Shown here piece after piece: positions 33,834 through 42,782 of a DNA stretch of 64,000 nucleotides. The notes below the pieces were generated by a model, which was not told the DNA's origin, searched no databases, and worked only from the letters and a program-made list of their open reading frames with translations. Source of the stretch: Lutacidiplasma sp049802875 (GTDB lineage: Archaea; Thermoplasmatota; Thermoplasmata; Lutacidiplasmatales; UBA184); assembly GCA_049802875.1 (NCBI GenBank), contig JBARNH010000054.1, positions 1-64,000 on the forward strand, in the 5' to 3' direction. How positions within the stretch are numbered: position 1 is the stretch's first letter; every line of letters begins with the position of its first letter. The translations under genes and the position numbers were made by a program.

Positions 33834-34745
33834 ATGGCTTCGACGCGCCTACCCCGGACCAACGGAACGCACCGTCCGGCGGCCACCGGCCCTGACACAC
33901 CGAACCCGGGGCCGTCGTTTGACGCCCTCGAGCTCGTCGGACGATTCCAGCGTATGCTCCAGTCTCAGGAACGGAGTCCGTGCACGGTGAAACAGTACGG
34001 GCACATCGCTCGCACCTTCCTCTCCTATGCGCACAAGCCCCTCGAGGAAGTTACGCTCCACGACCTGGAAGCGTTCCGGGAGTATCTGGTCCTCCAGCGC
34101 CATTACTCGAAGAACTCGGTCTACACCACGGTACGCGGGTTGACTTGCCTGTTCCGGAACTTCGGCCTCGCGGTCGCCGATCAGCTCGAGCCCCCTCGGC
34201 GACCCGAACGACTCCCGCGATACTTGTCCGAAGAGGAGATGCATCGGCTCTTCGAGGCCGTTCGCGATTCCCCCCGAGACAGTGCGATCGTGCATGTGCT
34301 CGCCTTCGCCGGACTCCGGGTGAGCGAGGTCTGTCACCTCCAGATCGAGGACATCGAGTTCGAGACCAACATCCTTCACGTTCGATCCGGCAAGGGAGAC
34401 AAGGACCGCGAGGTCATCCTCGAGGACCGTACCCGGGCGGCGATCGACCGATATCTGACCGACCGGACCCTGGCGGGGGAGTCCAGCCTCCGCCTCTTTC
34501 CGGTCGGCCCGGTGACCGTCGAACGGATCGTCCGGCGGGCCGCGACGACGGCGGCGATCCCCCGGCGAGTAACGCCGCACATGCTGCGCCACACGCTGGC
34601 CACCGCCCTCTTGTCGAGAGGGTGCGATATCCGCTACATCCAGAAGCTGCTCGGTCACGCGTCGGTTGCGACGACCCAGATCTACACCCACGTCGATACC
34701 CAGGCGCTCCGGAACGCGTACCAGCGCGCGAAGCCGGAGTATTAA
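33834..34745 (+). CDS. xerA: XerA-type tyrosine recombinase
   Basis: This probably resolves chromosome dimers at a dif-like site. The protein (303 residues) has a SAM-like N-terminal domain and a complete catalytic set: Arg in AGLRVSEV near residue 160, Lys in GKGDKDR, His and Arg in PHMLRHTLA near residue 248, His in LGHAS, and Tyr in IYTHV near residue 283. It is unrelated in detail to the integrase at the left edge. The first 30 residues are disordered. The FAD oxidoreductase gene follows after 23 bp. I could not recognise a dif site in the flanks. Confidence 0.9.
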   Translation: MASTRLPRTNGTHRPAATGPDTPNPGPSFDALELVGRFQRMLQSQERSPCTVKQYGHIARTFLSYAHKPLEEVTLHDLEAFREYLVLQRHYSKNSVYTTVRGLTCLFRNFGLAVADQLEPPRRPERLPRYLSEEEMHRLFEAVRDSPRDSAIVHVLAFAGLRVSEVCHLQIEDIEFETNILHVRSGKGDKDREVILEDRTRAAIDRYLTDRTLAGESSLRLFPVGPVTVERIVRRAATTAAIPRRVTPHMLRHTLATALLSRGCDIRYIQKLLGHASVATTQIYTHVDTQALRNAYQRAKPEY

Positions 34746-34768
34746 CAACCGCGCGGCCTCGGTTCTCC

Positions 34769-35965
34769 GTGCCGGCCACCGACGCCGAGGTCCTGGTCCT
34801 CGGAGCGGGGATCGCCGGGTGCGCCCTCGCCTACCACCTCGCGGAACGGCACGTCGGACCCATCGTCGTCTACGACCCTCGGACCCCCGGGGCCGGAGCT
34901 ACGGGCCGCGCGGCGGGCATCGTCACCGAGCAACTATGGAATCGGTGGGACGTTGAGGTCACCCGGGAGTCCAAACTGCAATACGCCGCGCTGGCCGCCC
35001 GATGGGATGCCTCGGCCTACACCGTCAACGGGTTCATCCGCTGGGCCCGGGGCAACGAGGCGATCTCGGTACTCGACGGTGCGGTGGGCCGGCTCAGATC
35101 CTGGGGGGTCGACGTACGCGAGTTGGCACCGGTCGAACTCGCGGAGCGGGTTCCGTGGGGCCGGTTCGATGACGGACCTCGAGCGATCTGGAGTCCCGCC
35201 GACGCCGTGGTCACTCCGAGCACGATGGGAGAAATCTACGCCGAAGCGAGCCGCCAATCCGGCGTGGAGTTTTGGCTGGGTACCCCGATGGAGTCGCTCC
35301 GACGGAGCTCGGGGGCCTGGGAGCTCGAGACCGGCGGTCGAAGCGTTCGCGCGGCGAGCGCGGTGGTCGCGGCCGGGGCATGGTCGAAACAGATCCTCGC
35401 AGGCGTCGGCCATCCCCTCCCGCTCGCGCCGTACCGGACCCAGGCCGCGGTCCTTCGACCCTCGTCGGGACCAGTGGTGTTTCCCTCCGTGCACGACATC
35501 GACGTGGATGTGTATGCCCGCCCCGAGTCGATGGGGCGCATCCTCGCCGGGGACGGCACCCGGCTCGTCGAGGTCGACCCGGAGGGGTTCCGGACCGGCG
35601 CGGACGAGTCGTTCGTCACCGACCTCGCCGAAACGTTCGGCCGTCGTTTTCCCGGGTGGGCGGACGCCGAGCTCGTCCGGGCCTGGGCGGGCGTTTGTAC
35701 TTCCACCCCCGACCGTCGTCCGTTGGTCGGTCCAGTGCCGGGGGCCGACGGCCTCTACGCAATCGTTGGATTCAACGGGTTCGGGGTCATGCGCGCGGGA
35801 GGGGTGGCGCAACGACTGGCCGAGTTGATCGCGTCGGGCGGGACAAAGGACCGCGACCTCGAGCGCCTGCGTCCGGTGCTTCCCGACCGCTTCCGGGGAC
35901 CAGCCCTCCCGTTCGCCCCGCGACCCGGGTTTACGCTGGACGACGGCGACGACCCGCGCTTCTGA
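34769..35965 (+). CDS. DAO-family FAD-dependent amine / amino-acid oxidoreductase
   Basis: This 398-residue flavoprotein opens with the dinucleotide-binding motif VLVLGAGIAGCALAYHLA (GxGxxG then acidic residue) and has the C-terminal GFNGFGVMRAGGVA of D-amino-acid oxidase and sarcosine oxidase relatives. Such enzymes oxidise the C-N bond of amino acids such as D-amino acids, glycine or hydroxyproline. GTG 34769 is the start nearest the conserved N-terminus. It lies 23 bp after xerA and may share its transcript. Substrate unknown; a link to the hydroxyproline-type operon 13 kb away is only a possibility. Confidence 0.85.
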   Translation: MPATDAEVLVLGAGIAGCALAYHLAERHVGPIVVYDPRTPGAGATGRAAGIVTEQLWNRWDVEVTRESKLQYAALAARWDASAYTVNGFIRWARGNEAISVLDGAVGRLRSWGVDVRELAPVELAERVPWGRFDDGPRAIWSPADAVVTPSTMGEIYAEASRQSGVEFWLGTPMESLRRSSGAWELETGGRSVRAASAVVAAGAWSKQILAGVGHPLPLAPYRTQAAVLRPSSGPVVFPSVHDIDVDVYARPESMGRILAGDGTRLVEVDPEGFRTGADESFVTDLAETFGRRFPGWADAELVRAWAGVCTSTPDRRPLVGPVPGADGLYAIVGFNGFGVMRAGGVAQRLAELIASGGTKDRDLERLRPVLPDRFRGPALPFAPRPGFTLDDGDDPRF

Positions 35966-35972
35966 GCCGAGG

Positions 35973-36881
35973 TCAGTCGACCCGGCGGATCCGCTCGAGC
36001 TTTTCGAGGAACTCGACCCCGTCGCCCGAAACCATCGGTTTACCGTCCTCGCGCGTCAGCGGGAGTCCCGCCAGCGCGCAAGCTTCGGCGGGACTCTTTC
36101 CCTCGAGTAGGGCCTGGATCGCCCTCCGCTCCCGCCGTCCGAAGCTGAGGCCCTCGACCTGATACTCCTCGAACGCTTCGTACGCTACCGGACACACGAC
36201 CCGGGTCAGCCTCGCAATCTCCGCGGCGAAGAGGCGGATCTCCTCCTGGGAGTGCGCGTCCAATCGAAGCGAGAGGAAATGGAACAGGTTGTGGAGGTTG
36301 ACCTTCCAGTACCATTGGGTGTAGTACGCGACCGGGAGCACGAGCCGGGCCGTCTCTCGTGCGACGCCAGCCTCTAGCGCTCTCGAGTACGCCGCGTACG
36401 CCTGTTGGGAGACCTCCACCAGGTCGGAGCGGAACCGGTCCACCGTTTCGGAGGGCAGCGGGTCGCCGCGACCCTGCCGGTTACGAGTGGATTGGTGGCG
36501 GATCTCCTCGGGAGGCGGGACCTCATACTCGTCCGGCACGACGCTGTACCGCGCCGAGTACTCGTTCGTAGAGCTGGCCCGGTGCCGGATCCATTGACGA
36601 GCGACGAAGATCGGCAGTCGAACGAGGAACTTGTACTCGACCATCTCGAACGGCGTCGTGTGGCGGTGGCGCATCAGGTACCGGATGAGGCCTCGGTCGT
36701 CACGGATCGATTTGGTCCCGTGACCATACGACACCCGAGCCGCTTGCACGATCGCGGCATCATTCCCCATGTAGTCGACCAGCGCGACGAAGCCGTGGGA
36801 GAGCACGGGATGCCGGACCCCGATCTCTAGGTCCGCCGCCGGCACCGTGGCCCGCTGCATCGGGCCGGAATCGTCGGTCAT
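35973..36881 (-). CDS. thyX: Flavin-dependent thymidylate synthase
   Basis: This makes dTMP from dUMP using FAD, NADPH and methylene-tetrahydrofolate. The ThyX signature RHRASSTNEYSAR (RHRxxSxNExSxR) is near residues 98-110, and the length of 302 matches the family with an added C-terminal tail. A CCTTTAAG box centred 27 bp upstream of ATG 36881 implies a leaderless mRNA. It is convergent with the DAO-type gene (gap 7 bp) and divergent from metG. Confidence 0.95.
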   Translation of the reverse strand: MTDDSGPMQRATVPAADLEIGVRHPVLSHGFVALVDYMGNDAAIVQAARVSYGHGTKSIRDDRGLIRYLMRHRHTTPFEMVEYKFLVRLPIFVARQWIRHRASSTNEYSARYSVVPDEYEVPPPEEIRHQSTRNRQGRGDPLPSETVDRFRSDLVEVSQQAYAAYSRALEAGVARETARLVLPVAYYTQWYWKVNLHNLFHFLSLRLDAHSQEEIRLFAAEIARLTRVVCPVAYEAFEEYQVEGLSFGRRERRAIQALLEGKSPAEACALAGLPLTREDGKPMVSGDGVEFLEKLERIRRVD

Positions 36882-36904
36882 ACGGCGGGGACGGGGAATC
36901 CTAA

Positions 36905-36912
36905 CTTAAAGG
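36905..36912 (-). promoter_or_regulatory. TATA box of thyX
   Basis: CCTTTAAG on the minus strand is centred about 27 bp upstream of the thyX start. An independent rightward box, ACCTAAGG at 36945-36952, is about 30 bp from metG GTG 36979. Confidence 0.5.
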
Positions 36913-36978
36913 CCCCACCAGGGTTCGTTTAACGGTGCGGCAAAACCTAAGGCCGCCGCCCCTCTCGATACCTCGGAG

Positions 36979-39264
36979 GTGAGCCGAACGGCGCGGATCT
37001 TTATCGGCGTGTCGTGGCCGTATGCGAACGCGGCCCAGCACATCGGGCATCTTGCGAGCACGTACGTCCCCGCCGACATCTTCGCGCGGTTTCATCGGTT
37101 ACGAGGCGACGAGGTGCTGATGGTCTCGGGGTCCGACATGCACGGCACCCCGATCCTCGTCGCCGCCGAGAAGTCGAGTACCACCCCAGCCGAGCTCGCC
37201 GAGCGGTTCCACGCCGTGAACCATGCCGCGCTGAAGCGACTCGGGGTCTCGTTCGACCTGTTCACGACCACGCACACGGTCGTCCACGAGCGGACGGTCC
37301 ACGAGGTGTTCCTCGCGCTGCTCGAGGGCGGACTGATCCGGCGCCGCACGGAGGAGGCCGCGTACTGCCCGACCGACCGACGTTTCCTTCCGGACCGATA
37401 CTTGGAAGGCACCTGCCCTCACTGCAGGTTCGAGAACGCCCGGGGCGACGAGTGCGACAACTGCGGGCGCCCGATCGAGGCGAAGCAGCTCGGCCACCCG
37501 CGGTGCGCCATCGACGGAACCCCCGCCGAGTTCCGACCGTCCGAGCATTTCTATCTCGAACTCGACCGACTGCAACCGAAGCTGGCCGACTACCTCGTCC
37601 AACAGAAGGACCATTGGCGGCCCGGTGTGTTACGGGTCGCAGAGAACTTCCTCACCGAGGGGCTGCATCCGACTTCGATCACTCGGGATCTGGAGTGGGG
37701 GGTATCGATCCCGCTCGACGGATACGAAACGAAGCGCATCTACGTCTGGTTTGAAGCGCTCGTCGGCTACCTTTCGGCGGCCAAGGAGTGGGCGATCCGC
37801 TCCGGTCGGCCGGAGGCTTGGCGCCGATACTGGGAAGAGCGGGAGCCGGCGCGTCACTACTACTTCGTGGGGAAGGACAACAAGTTCCATCACACGGTGG
37901 TGTGGCCCGCGATGCTGCTCGGGGTCGGTGGGCTGCACCTACCCTACGACGTTCCGGCGAACGAATGGTTGAACTTGGGAGGGCACAAGATCTCCAAGTC
38001 GCGGACACAGGAGCGCGACGCGTTCCTCCCGTCGATGCTCGAGCGGTATCCGCCGGACCAGATCCGATTCTATGCCGCCCTCCTCGCGCCCCAGAATCAC
38101 GACACCGAACTCAACTGGGAGGAGTTCCACAAGGTGCGAGAGGAGATCCTAGCCAATCAGTTCGGGAACCTCGTCCAGCGCACGCTGGTGTTCGCAAGGG
38201 ACCGGTGCGAGGGTCGAATCCCCGTGCCTCCCGATGTCGGGCGCGCGGCTGGCCCGGAGGGTCTTGGGGCCCACCTACGTTCGGTCCACGAGCAGATCAC
38301 CCGCGAGTACGAGGCCGTCCGTTTGAAGGAAGCGCTCGACCTCACGCTCGACGAAGCTCGCGCGGCGAACCGACGGTACCAGGCATCCCAACCGTGGGCG
38401 CTCGAGGGGCCGGAGCGCGCTCAATCGGTCTACGAGTCTCTCTGGAGCGTCCGAGCGATCGCGACGTGGCTCGACCCCGTCCTCCCGTTCGCTTGCGCTG
38501 AGGTCTATCGAATGCTCGGCTTTGCCGAACCTCCCGGCACCGGCGACTGGGACCGGGCCGTCGAACCGCCGCCGGCGGGCCAACCGCTGGGAGAAATCCA
38601 CCCCCTGTTCCCTCGCACGAGTCCGGGGGAGAGGGGTTCGAGCGGGACCCCACTGCCCCCGCTCACCGCTTCCGGTACGGAGCGATGGCCCCCCCTCGCG
38701 GCGCGGGCGGGGGTAATCCGCGCGGTTTCGGTCCACCCGTCCGCCGACAAGTTGTACGTCCTCGAGGTCGACGTGGGGGAGCCGAAGCCCCGGACGATTG
38801 TCGCCGGACTTCGCTCCTCGTACCGCGAAGAGCAACTGAAGGACCGCCCGGTGATCTTTCTCGCCAACCTGGCCCCGCGTACGATCCGCAAGATGACCTC
38901 CCAGGGAATGGTCCTTGCCGCGGACGTGGGGGAGGAGCGCGCGGTGCTGCTCCGACCGCCCGACGGCACCCCGCCGGGGGCGTTCGTCGCCGGAACGACC
39001 GAGGCCGATCGCACGATTTCGTACGAGGAGTTCGCTCGCACACCCCTCCTGATCGGTCGCGCAGTGGCCGCCGGATCCGGCGGGATGACCCGATTCACGG
39101 TCGGCGCACGGGAAGCGGAGGTGACGGGGAATTGGGCGCCGGGCACCGTCGGTGTCGTCCGTCTCGCGTCCGCAGACGCGGAATCGGGCGAGCTCATCGC
39201 CTTCGGCCCCGGCCTCCCCGTGGGACCGTCGGAGCCGGTCGATGCGGGGGCGAAGGTCCGATGA
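36979..39264 (+). CDS. metG: Methionyl-tRNA synthetase with C-terminal tRNA-binding domain
   Basis: This enzyme charges initiator and elongator tRNA-Met. The HIGH motif is AQHIGHLAS near residue 22, zinc ligands are in CPHC...CDNC near residues 148-162, and the KMSKS loop is KISKS near residue 337. After the helical anticodon domain, residues about 570-675 form an EMAP/Arc1-like tRNA-binding OB domain (VHPSADKLYVLEVDVG), and a further domain of about 80 residues ends the chain. GTG 36979 lies inside GGAGGTGAG, so it may be leaderless rather than SD-led. It is followed by a PHP gene with 4 bp overlap. Confidence 0.96.
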   Translation: MSRTARIFIGVSWPYANAAQHIGHLASTYVPADIFARFHRLRGDEVLMVSGSDMHGTPILVAAEKSSTTPAELAERFHAVNHAALKRLGVSFDLFTTTHTVVHERTVHEVFLALLEGGLIRRRTEEAAYCPTDRRFLPDRYLEGTCPHCRFENARGDECDNCGRPIEAKQLGHPRCAIDGTPAEFRPSEHFYLELDRLQPKLADYLVQQKDHWRPGVLRVAENFLTEGLHPTSITRDLEWGVSIPLDGYETKRIYVWFEALVGYLSAAKEWAIRSGRPEAWRRYWEEREPARHYYFVGKDNKFHHTVVWPAMLLGVGGLHLPYDVPANEWLNLGGHKISKSRTQERDAFLPSMLERYPPDQIRFYAALLAPQNHDTELNWEEFHKVREEILANQFGNLVQRTLVFARDRCEGRIPVPPDVGRAAGPEGLGAHLRSVHEQITREYEAVRLKEALDLTLDEARAANRRYQASQPWALEGPERAQSVYESLWSVRAIATWLDPVLPFACAEVYRMLGFAEPPGTGDWDRAVEPPPAGQPLGEIHPLFPRTSPGERGSSGTPLPPLTASGTERWPPLAARAGVIRAVSVHPSADKLYVLEVDVGEPKPRTIVAGLRSSYREEQLKDRPVIFLANLAPRTIRKMTSQGMVLAADVGEERAVLLRPPDGTPPGAFVAGTTEADRTISYEEFARTPLLIGRAVAAGSGGMTRFTVGAREAEVTGNWAPGTVGVVRLASADAESGELIAFGPGLPVGPSEPVDAGAKVR

Positions 39265-39941
39265 ACGACTTCTCCCGGCTCGACCTTCACGTACACTCGA
39301 AGTACTCTCCGGATTCTCGCCTGACGCTCGACATGATCGTCGGACGCCTCGCGTACGCCGAACTGAAGGGGTTCGCCCTCACCGACCACAACACGGTTCG
39401 AGGTCACGCCACCCTGCTCAAGCTGCAACGACAGCACCCCGAGTACCTGCTCCTACCGGGGGTGGAGGTCTCCACCGTCGAGGGGCATCTCCTGGCGTAC
39501 GGCGTCGGGGAAGCTCCGCCGCCCCATCGACCGATCCTCGAGACGCTGGACTGGGTACGGGCGCACGGCGGAGAAGCGGTGCCGGCCCATCCGTTCCGGC
39601 GGACGCACGGGGTCGGACGCGCCGTCGCGCAGTCCGCACCCGTATCGGCGATCGAGACACGGAACGGTCACGACTCCGAGATCACGAACCTCCGGGCGGA
39701 GAAGCTCGCGGCCCACCGAAATCTCGGAGCGACGGGCGGGAGCGACGCCCACGCGACGAAGGATCTCGGACGAGCGTACACGGAGTTCGACTCCGCGGTC
39801 AACTCCGTGGACGATCTGCTCGAGAGCCTCCGGAAACGGACGACCTCGGCGGAGGGTCAATCGCTGACGCTTCCGGGTCGTTTGCGCCTCGGACTCCGCA
39901 CGGGTCTCCTGCTCGCGCGACGGGGTTTTCGTCCGATCTAG
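39261..39941 (+). CDS. PHP-domain phosphoesterase
   Basis: This protein of 226 residues has metal-binding histidines arranged as in PHP hydrolases: LDLHVHSKYSPD, FALTDHNTV, an acidic GVEVSTVEGH, VPAHPFR and GGSDAHA. These enzymes hydrolyse phosphoesters; related small PHP proteins act on 3',5'-nucleoside bisphosphates or histidinol phosphate. ATG 39261 overlaps the metG stop by 4 bp, so it is translationally coupled. Specific substrate unknown. Confidence 0.85.
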   Translation: MNDFSRLDLHVHSKYSPDSRLTLDMIVGRLAYAELKGFALTDHNTVRGHATLLKLQRQHPEYLLLPGVEVSTVEGHLLAYGVGEAPPPHRPILETLDWVRAHGGEAVPAHPFRRTHGVGRAVAQSAPVSAIETRNGHDSEITNLRAEKLAAHRNLGATGGSDAHATKDLGRAYTEFDSAVNSVDDLLESLRKRTTSAEGQSLTLPGRLRLGLRTGLLLARRGFRPI

Positions 39942-39969
39942 GGCTCCGCGTTCCCCGGCGGCCCCACGG

Positions 39970-39977
39970 CTTTAAGC
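39970..39977 (+). promoter_or_regulatory. TATA box of tRNA-Cys
   Basis: CTTTAAGC is centred about 26 bp upstream of the mature 5' end of tRNA-Cys at 40000, the normal archaeal spacing for a transcript starting at or near the tRNA. Confidence 0.5.
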
Positions 39978-39999
39978 GGTGCGCTCTTGCCCCCGCCGC

Positions 40000-40072
40000 G
40001 CCGAGGTGGCAGAATGGTTAATGCGACGGACTGCAGATCCGTTTCCTGGGGGTTCGATTCCCTCCCTCGGCT
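40000..40072 (+). tRNA. tRNA-Cys (anticodon GCA)
   Basis: The acceptor stem GCCGAGG pairs with CCTCGGC, the anticodon loop is CTGCAGA (GCA) closed by a GGA/TCC stem, and the T-loop is TTCGATT in GGGTTCGATTCCC. The discriminator is T, as is usual for tRNA-Cys. No intron and no encoded CCA. Confidence 0.95.
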
Positions 40073-40229
40073 CGAAATTCCCGGCTCCCCGACGGCTCGA
40101 TTCCCCGACGGCCCCGAGTCCCGGCGACCCACTAGCGGGATAGCGGCCGCCGCCGCGCGGGACGCCCGGTGCGGCATCCGAAAGAGCCATTTCGTGAGAG
40201 GTTTCTTTCGCGCCCGGAGTACTGCTGCG

Positions 40230-40883
40230 ATGACCACCTCCCGGTCCTACCGTTCACGGTCGACCGCCGTAGGTGCCGGGCTGATCGCCCTCGCGGTGGT
40301 CCAATTCACCGTCGCGATGATCGTGGTCCAGCTCCGTTATCCGGGGTACTCGGACCTGGCGAACTACATCAGCGACTTGGGGAACACCGCGACCTCTCCG
40401 TGGTATGGGGTATTCAACGTCTCGATCATTCTGCTCGGGGTTCTCGCATTCGCCGGGATCCTTCTGGCATGGAACGGATTTCCCTCCGGCGTTGCCCGTG
40501 CGGTCGGGCTCTCCCTGCTCCTGGTCGCCAGCGTCGGGGCGATCCTGGTCGGATACTTTCCCGAGAACGTGAACCCGACGGTGCACAGGCTGGCCTCGTT
40601 GACGGTCTTCGGCCCGGGGGGCGTCGCGCTCATCCTCGTCGCCAGCGGGCTGCGTCCCGGAACGACCTGGCACTGGCTCCGGTGGATCTCCGTCGTCCTC
40701 GGGCTCGTCACGCTCGTATCCCTGGCGTACTACGTTCCGACGCAGGCGGTCAATTCGACGTGGGACCCGGGGTTGGTCGAACGCTTCATCGTCGCGCCGA
40801 TTCTGATCTGGGGTGTCCTGGCGGCGGTGAACCTCAACCGGCTCCCTTGGCCGGACCGTTCTCCATCCCCCGGGACGTCCTGA
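40230..40883 (+). CDS. DUF998-type integral membrane protein
   Basis: This 217-residue protein has six predicted membrane helices and the DUF998 features: an extracytoplasmic loop after helix 1 with YSDLANYISDLG, and VGYFPENVNPTVH between helices 3 and 4. Function of the family is unknown. ATG 40230 is the only start that avoids reading through the tRNA-Cys region; the frame is open upstream. It stands alone between tRNA-Cys and the convergent UspA gene. Confidence 0.8.
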   Translation: MTTSRSYRSRSTAVGAGLIALAVVQFTVAMIVVQLRYPGYSDLANYISDLGNTATSPWYGVFNVSIILLGVLAFAGILLAWNGFPSGVARAVGLSLLLVASVGAILVGYFPENVNPTVHRLASLTVFGPGGVALILVASGLRPGTTWHWLRWISVVLGLVTLVSLAYYVPTQAVNSTWDPGLVERFIVAPILIWGVLAAVNLNRLPWPDRSPSPGTS

Positions 40884-40956
40884 AGGACGTCGCACGCCCC
40901 GGCTCCCTACTGCAACGTCCGAGGTCGATCGGTTCGCGCGGTCGGGGTCGCGATCG

Positions 40957-41415
40957 TTACGGTGCGGCGGACTTCTTGACCGCCGGAGATTTCACCACGA
41001 GGACCGAACATCTTGCGTGGTGGAGGATCCCGTCCGAGACACTTCCGAGGAAGAACCGGCCGGGGGCGCCGAGCCCGCGGGAGCCTACCACGACGAGATC
41101 GATCGAATGCTTATCCACGTAGGCGACCACCCCGTCCACGGGGTCTCCCTCGAGGAGGTGGGTCTCGACGTTGGGCACTCCCTCGGCCTTCAGGCGCGAT
41201 TTCTGGGCGGCCAGGTCGCGGCGGGCCGCGTCGAGCATGCGCTCGACGCCCTCTCCCGCCGGCAACGAGACGCCGAAACCCTGCGAGACGAGCGGGACGG
41301 CGCCGACGATCGTCAATCGGGCGCCGTGACGGCGGGCGATATCCGCACCCTCGTCCAGCGCCGTCACCGACTGCGGCGAGCCGTCGTACGCCACCACGAT
41401 CGAGCGAATCGTCAT
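40957..41415 (-). CDS. Universal stress protein (UspA family)
   Basis: The protein of 152 residues has the Usp fold: SIVVAYDGSPQS at the N-terminus and the ATP-binding GSRGLG-x9-GS pattern (VVGSRGLGAPGRFFLGS) near the end, so it is of the nucleotide-binding type. Such proteins respond to stress or growth arrest. ATG 41415 is preceded by a TATCAAG box about 30 bp upstream. It is divergent from the NDH-2-like gene. Confidence 0.9.
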   Translation of the reverse strand: MTIRSIVVAYDGSPQSVTALDEGADIARRHGARLTIVGAVPLVSQGFGVSLPAGEGVERMLDAARRDLAAQKSRLKAEGVPNVETHLLEGDPVDGVVAYVDKHSIDLVVVGSRGLGAPGRFFLGSVSDGILHHARCSVLVVKSPAVKKSAAP

Positions 41416-41517
41416 TCGTGCCCGACACTCCGACGCGCTTGATAGCCGTTGCTCGGTACCCCACACTCCCTCCCGCGGAAGCGTCAACCCTAAGGCCCCC
41501 GACGGCGAGTACCGTCG

Positions 41518-42729
41518 ATGGCCGTTCCGAAGTCCGCGACGGGGAACGAGGGAGTCCTCCCGGCCGTGGTGTTGGGCGCCGGTTACGCGGGCCTCACCGT
41601 CGCCCAGGAGATCGACCGACGTTCGCGAGGCCGAGTGCCGGTCGTTCTCGTCGATCGAAACCCGGTCCACGTCCTCCGCACCGAACTGTACGAGATCGGC
41701 AAGTTGGCGGCGTCCGGTGACGTCACCGATCCTTGGGTCGTACCCCTGGCCCAGACGCTCGACCGGACCACGATCACCTTTCGTCAAGGCACCGTTCGGT
41801 CGATCGACCTCGCCGGCCGGACGGTCACGCTCGACTCGGGCGCGGTCGGATTCCGCGCCCTCGCGATCTGCCTGGGGAGCGTGGCCGCGTACTACGGCGT
41901 TCCGGGAGCGGCCGAGAACACGCATCAGGTCTATCGCCTCTCGGGAGCGAAGAAGCTCGCGGCCGCGATCCGGGATGTGGAGACGGCGTCCGCTTCCCTC
42001 CCCGGGGAGCGGCGGCCCCGGATCCTGATCGTCGGTGGGGGATCGACGGGAACGGAGCTCGCCGCGGAGATCGCGACGACCGATTGGCGTACCATCGCCG
42101 ACCCGAAGTCCCGGCCGCCGGACGTGTACCTGTTGGCGGGGTCGTTGCCGTTCCTCGCGGGCTTCCCGCCGGCGCTGGTCGAACGCGCCCGGCGAATCCT
42201 GGGGCGATCCCGCGTCAACATCATCCACGGTCTCAACGTCACCCGCGTGGACCCCGGCCGACTCTCCCTGGAGGACGGGTCGACGCTCGCATACGACGTG
42301 GCGGTCTGGTGCGCGGGACTCGAAGCACCGACGATCGTGCGAGAGCTCCCCGTCCCGCACGGCCGGTCGAGTCGGATCGCGGTCGAGGGGACCCTGGAAG
42401 TGCCGGGCCACCCCGGGGTCTTCGCCGTGGGCGACGTCATCGAACTGCGAGACCCGATCACGGGGACGCCGGTGCCGGGGACGGCGCAGGCCGCGCTCGC
42501 CGGGGCTCGGGTCGCCGCGCGGAACCTCGTGGCGCGATGGGGCGAAAAACCCCTCGCCCCGTTCCGCTACAACGAGCGCGGGGTCGTCGTCGCGCTCGGG
42601 CTTGGACAGGCCGCAGGGTCGGTCCGGCGCGTGCCGATCTGGGGGAGCCCCGCGGCGCTCCTCAAACGGATCGTCCAGCGCGACTATGCGACCTCGGTCG
42701 AGCGCGGAGAGTCGCCCACCCTCATTTGA
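41518..42729 (+). CDS. Type II NADH dehydrogenase-like FAD oxidoreductase
   Basis: This 403-residue pyridine-nucleotide-disulfide-type flavoprotein has the FAD Rossmann motif VVLGAGYAGLTVA at residue 17, a second NAD(P) motif ILIVGGGSTGTELAAEI near residue 170, and FAVGDVIEL near the end, which binds the flavin. It lacks redox cysteines, as expected of NDH-2 or SQR-like enzymes. In an aerobe with the oxidase described above it could feed electrons from NADH to quinone. A sulfide:quinone or other reductase cannot be excluded. CCCTAAGG, centred about 26 bp upstream of the ATG, suggests a leaderless message. Confidence 0.85.
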   Translation: MAVPKSATGNEGVLPAVVLGAGYAGLTVAQEIDRRSRGRVPVVLVDRNPVHVLRTELYEIGKLAASGDVTDPWVVPLAQTLDRTTITFRQGTVRSIDLAGRTVTLDSGAVGFRALAICLGSVAAYYGVPGAAENTHQVYRLSGAKKLAAAIRDVETASASLPGERRPRILIVGGGSTGTELAAEIATTDWRTIADPKSRPPDVYLLAGSLPFLAGFPPALVERARRILGRSRVNIIHGLNVTRVDPGRLSLEDGSTLAYDVAVWCAGLEAPTIVRELPVPHGRSSRIAVEGTLEVPGHPGVFAVGDVIELRDPITGTPVPGTAQAALAGARVAARNLVARWGEKPLAPFRYNERGVVVALGLGQAAGSVRRVPIWGSPAALLKRIVQRDYATSVERGESPTLI

Positions 42730-42782
42730 CGGGAGCCCCCGGCAAGGCGGATATTCCCGGAGCGGGTCGCCCGCGCAGTACG

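Noticed and set aside
33980..34768. In-frame N-terminal extension of the DAO-type gene covering xerA
   Set aside because: It is a shadow of xerA in another frame; the flavoprotein motif begins only after GTG 34769.
38505..39437. Minus-strand frame opposite the 3' end of metG
   Set aside because: metG C-terminal tRNA-binding domain is well supported and the ATGA junction with the PHP gene confirms the plus strand.
41416..42411. In-frame extension of the universal stress protein gene
   Set aside because: It lies antisense to the NDH-2-like gene and shows no domain; ATG 41415 starts the Usp fold exactly.
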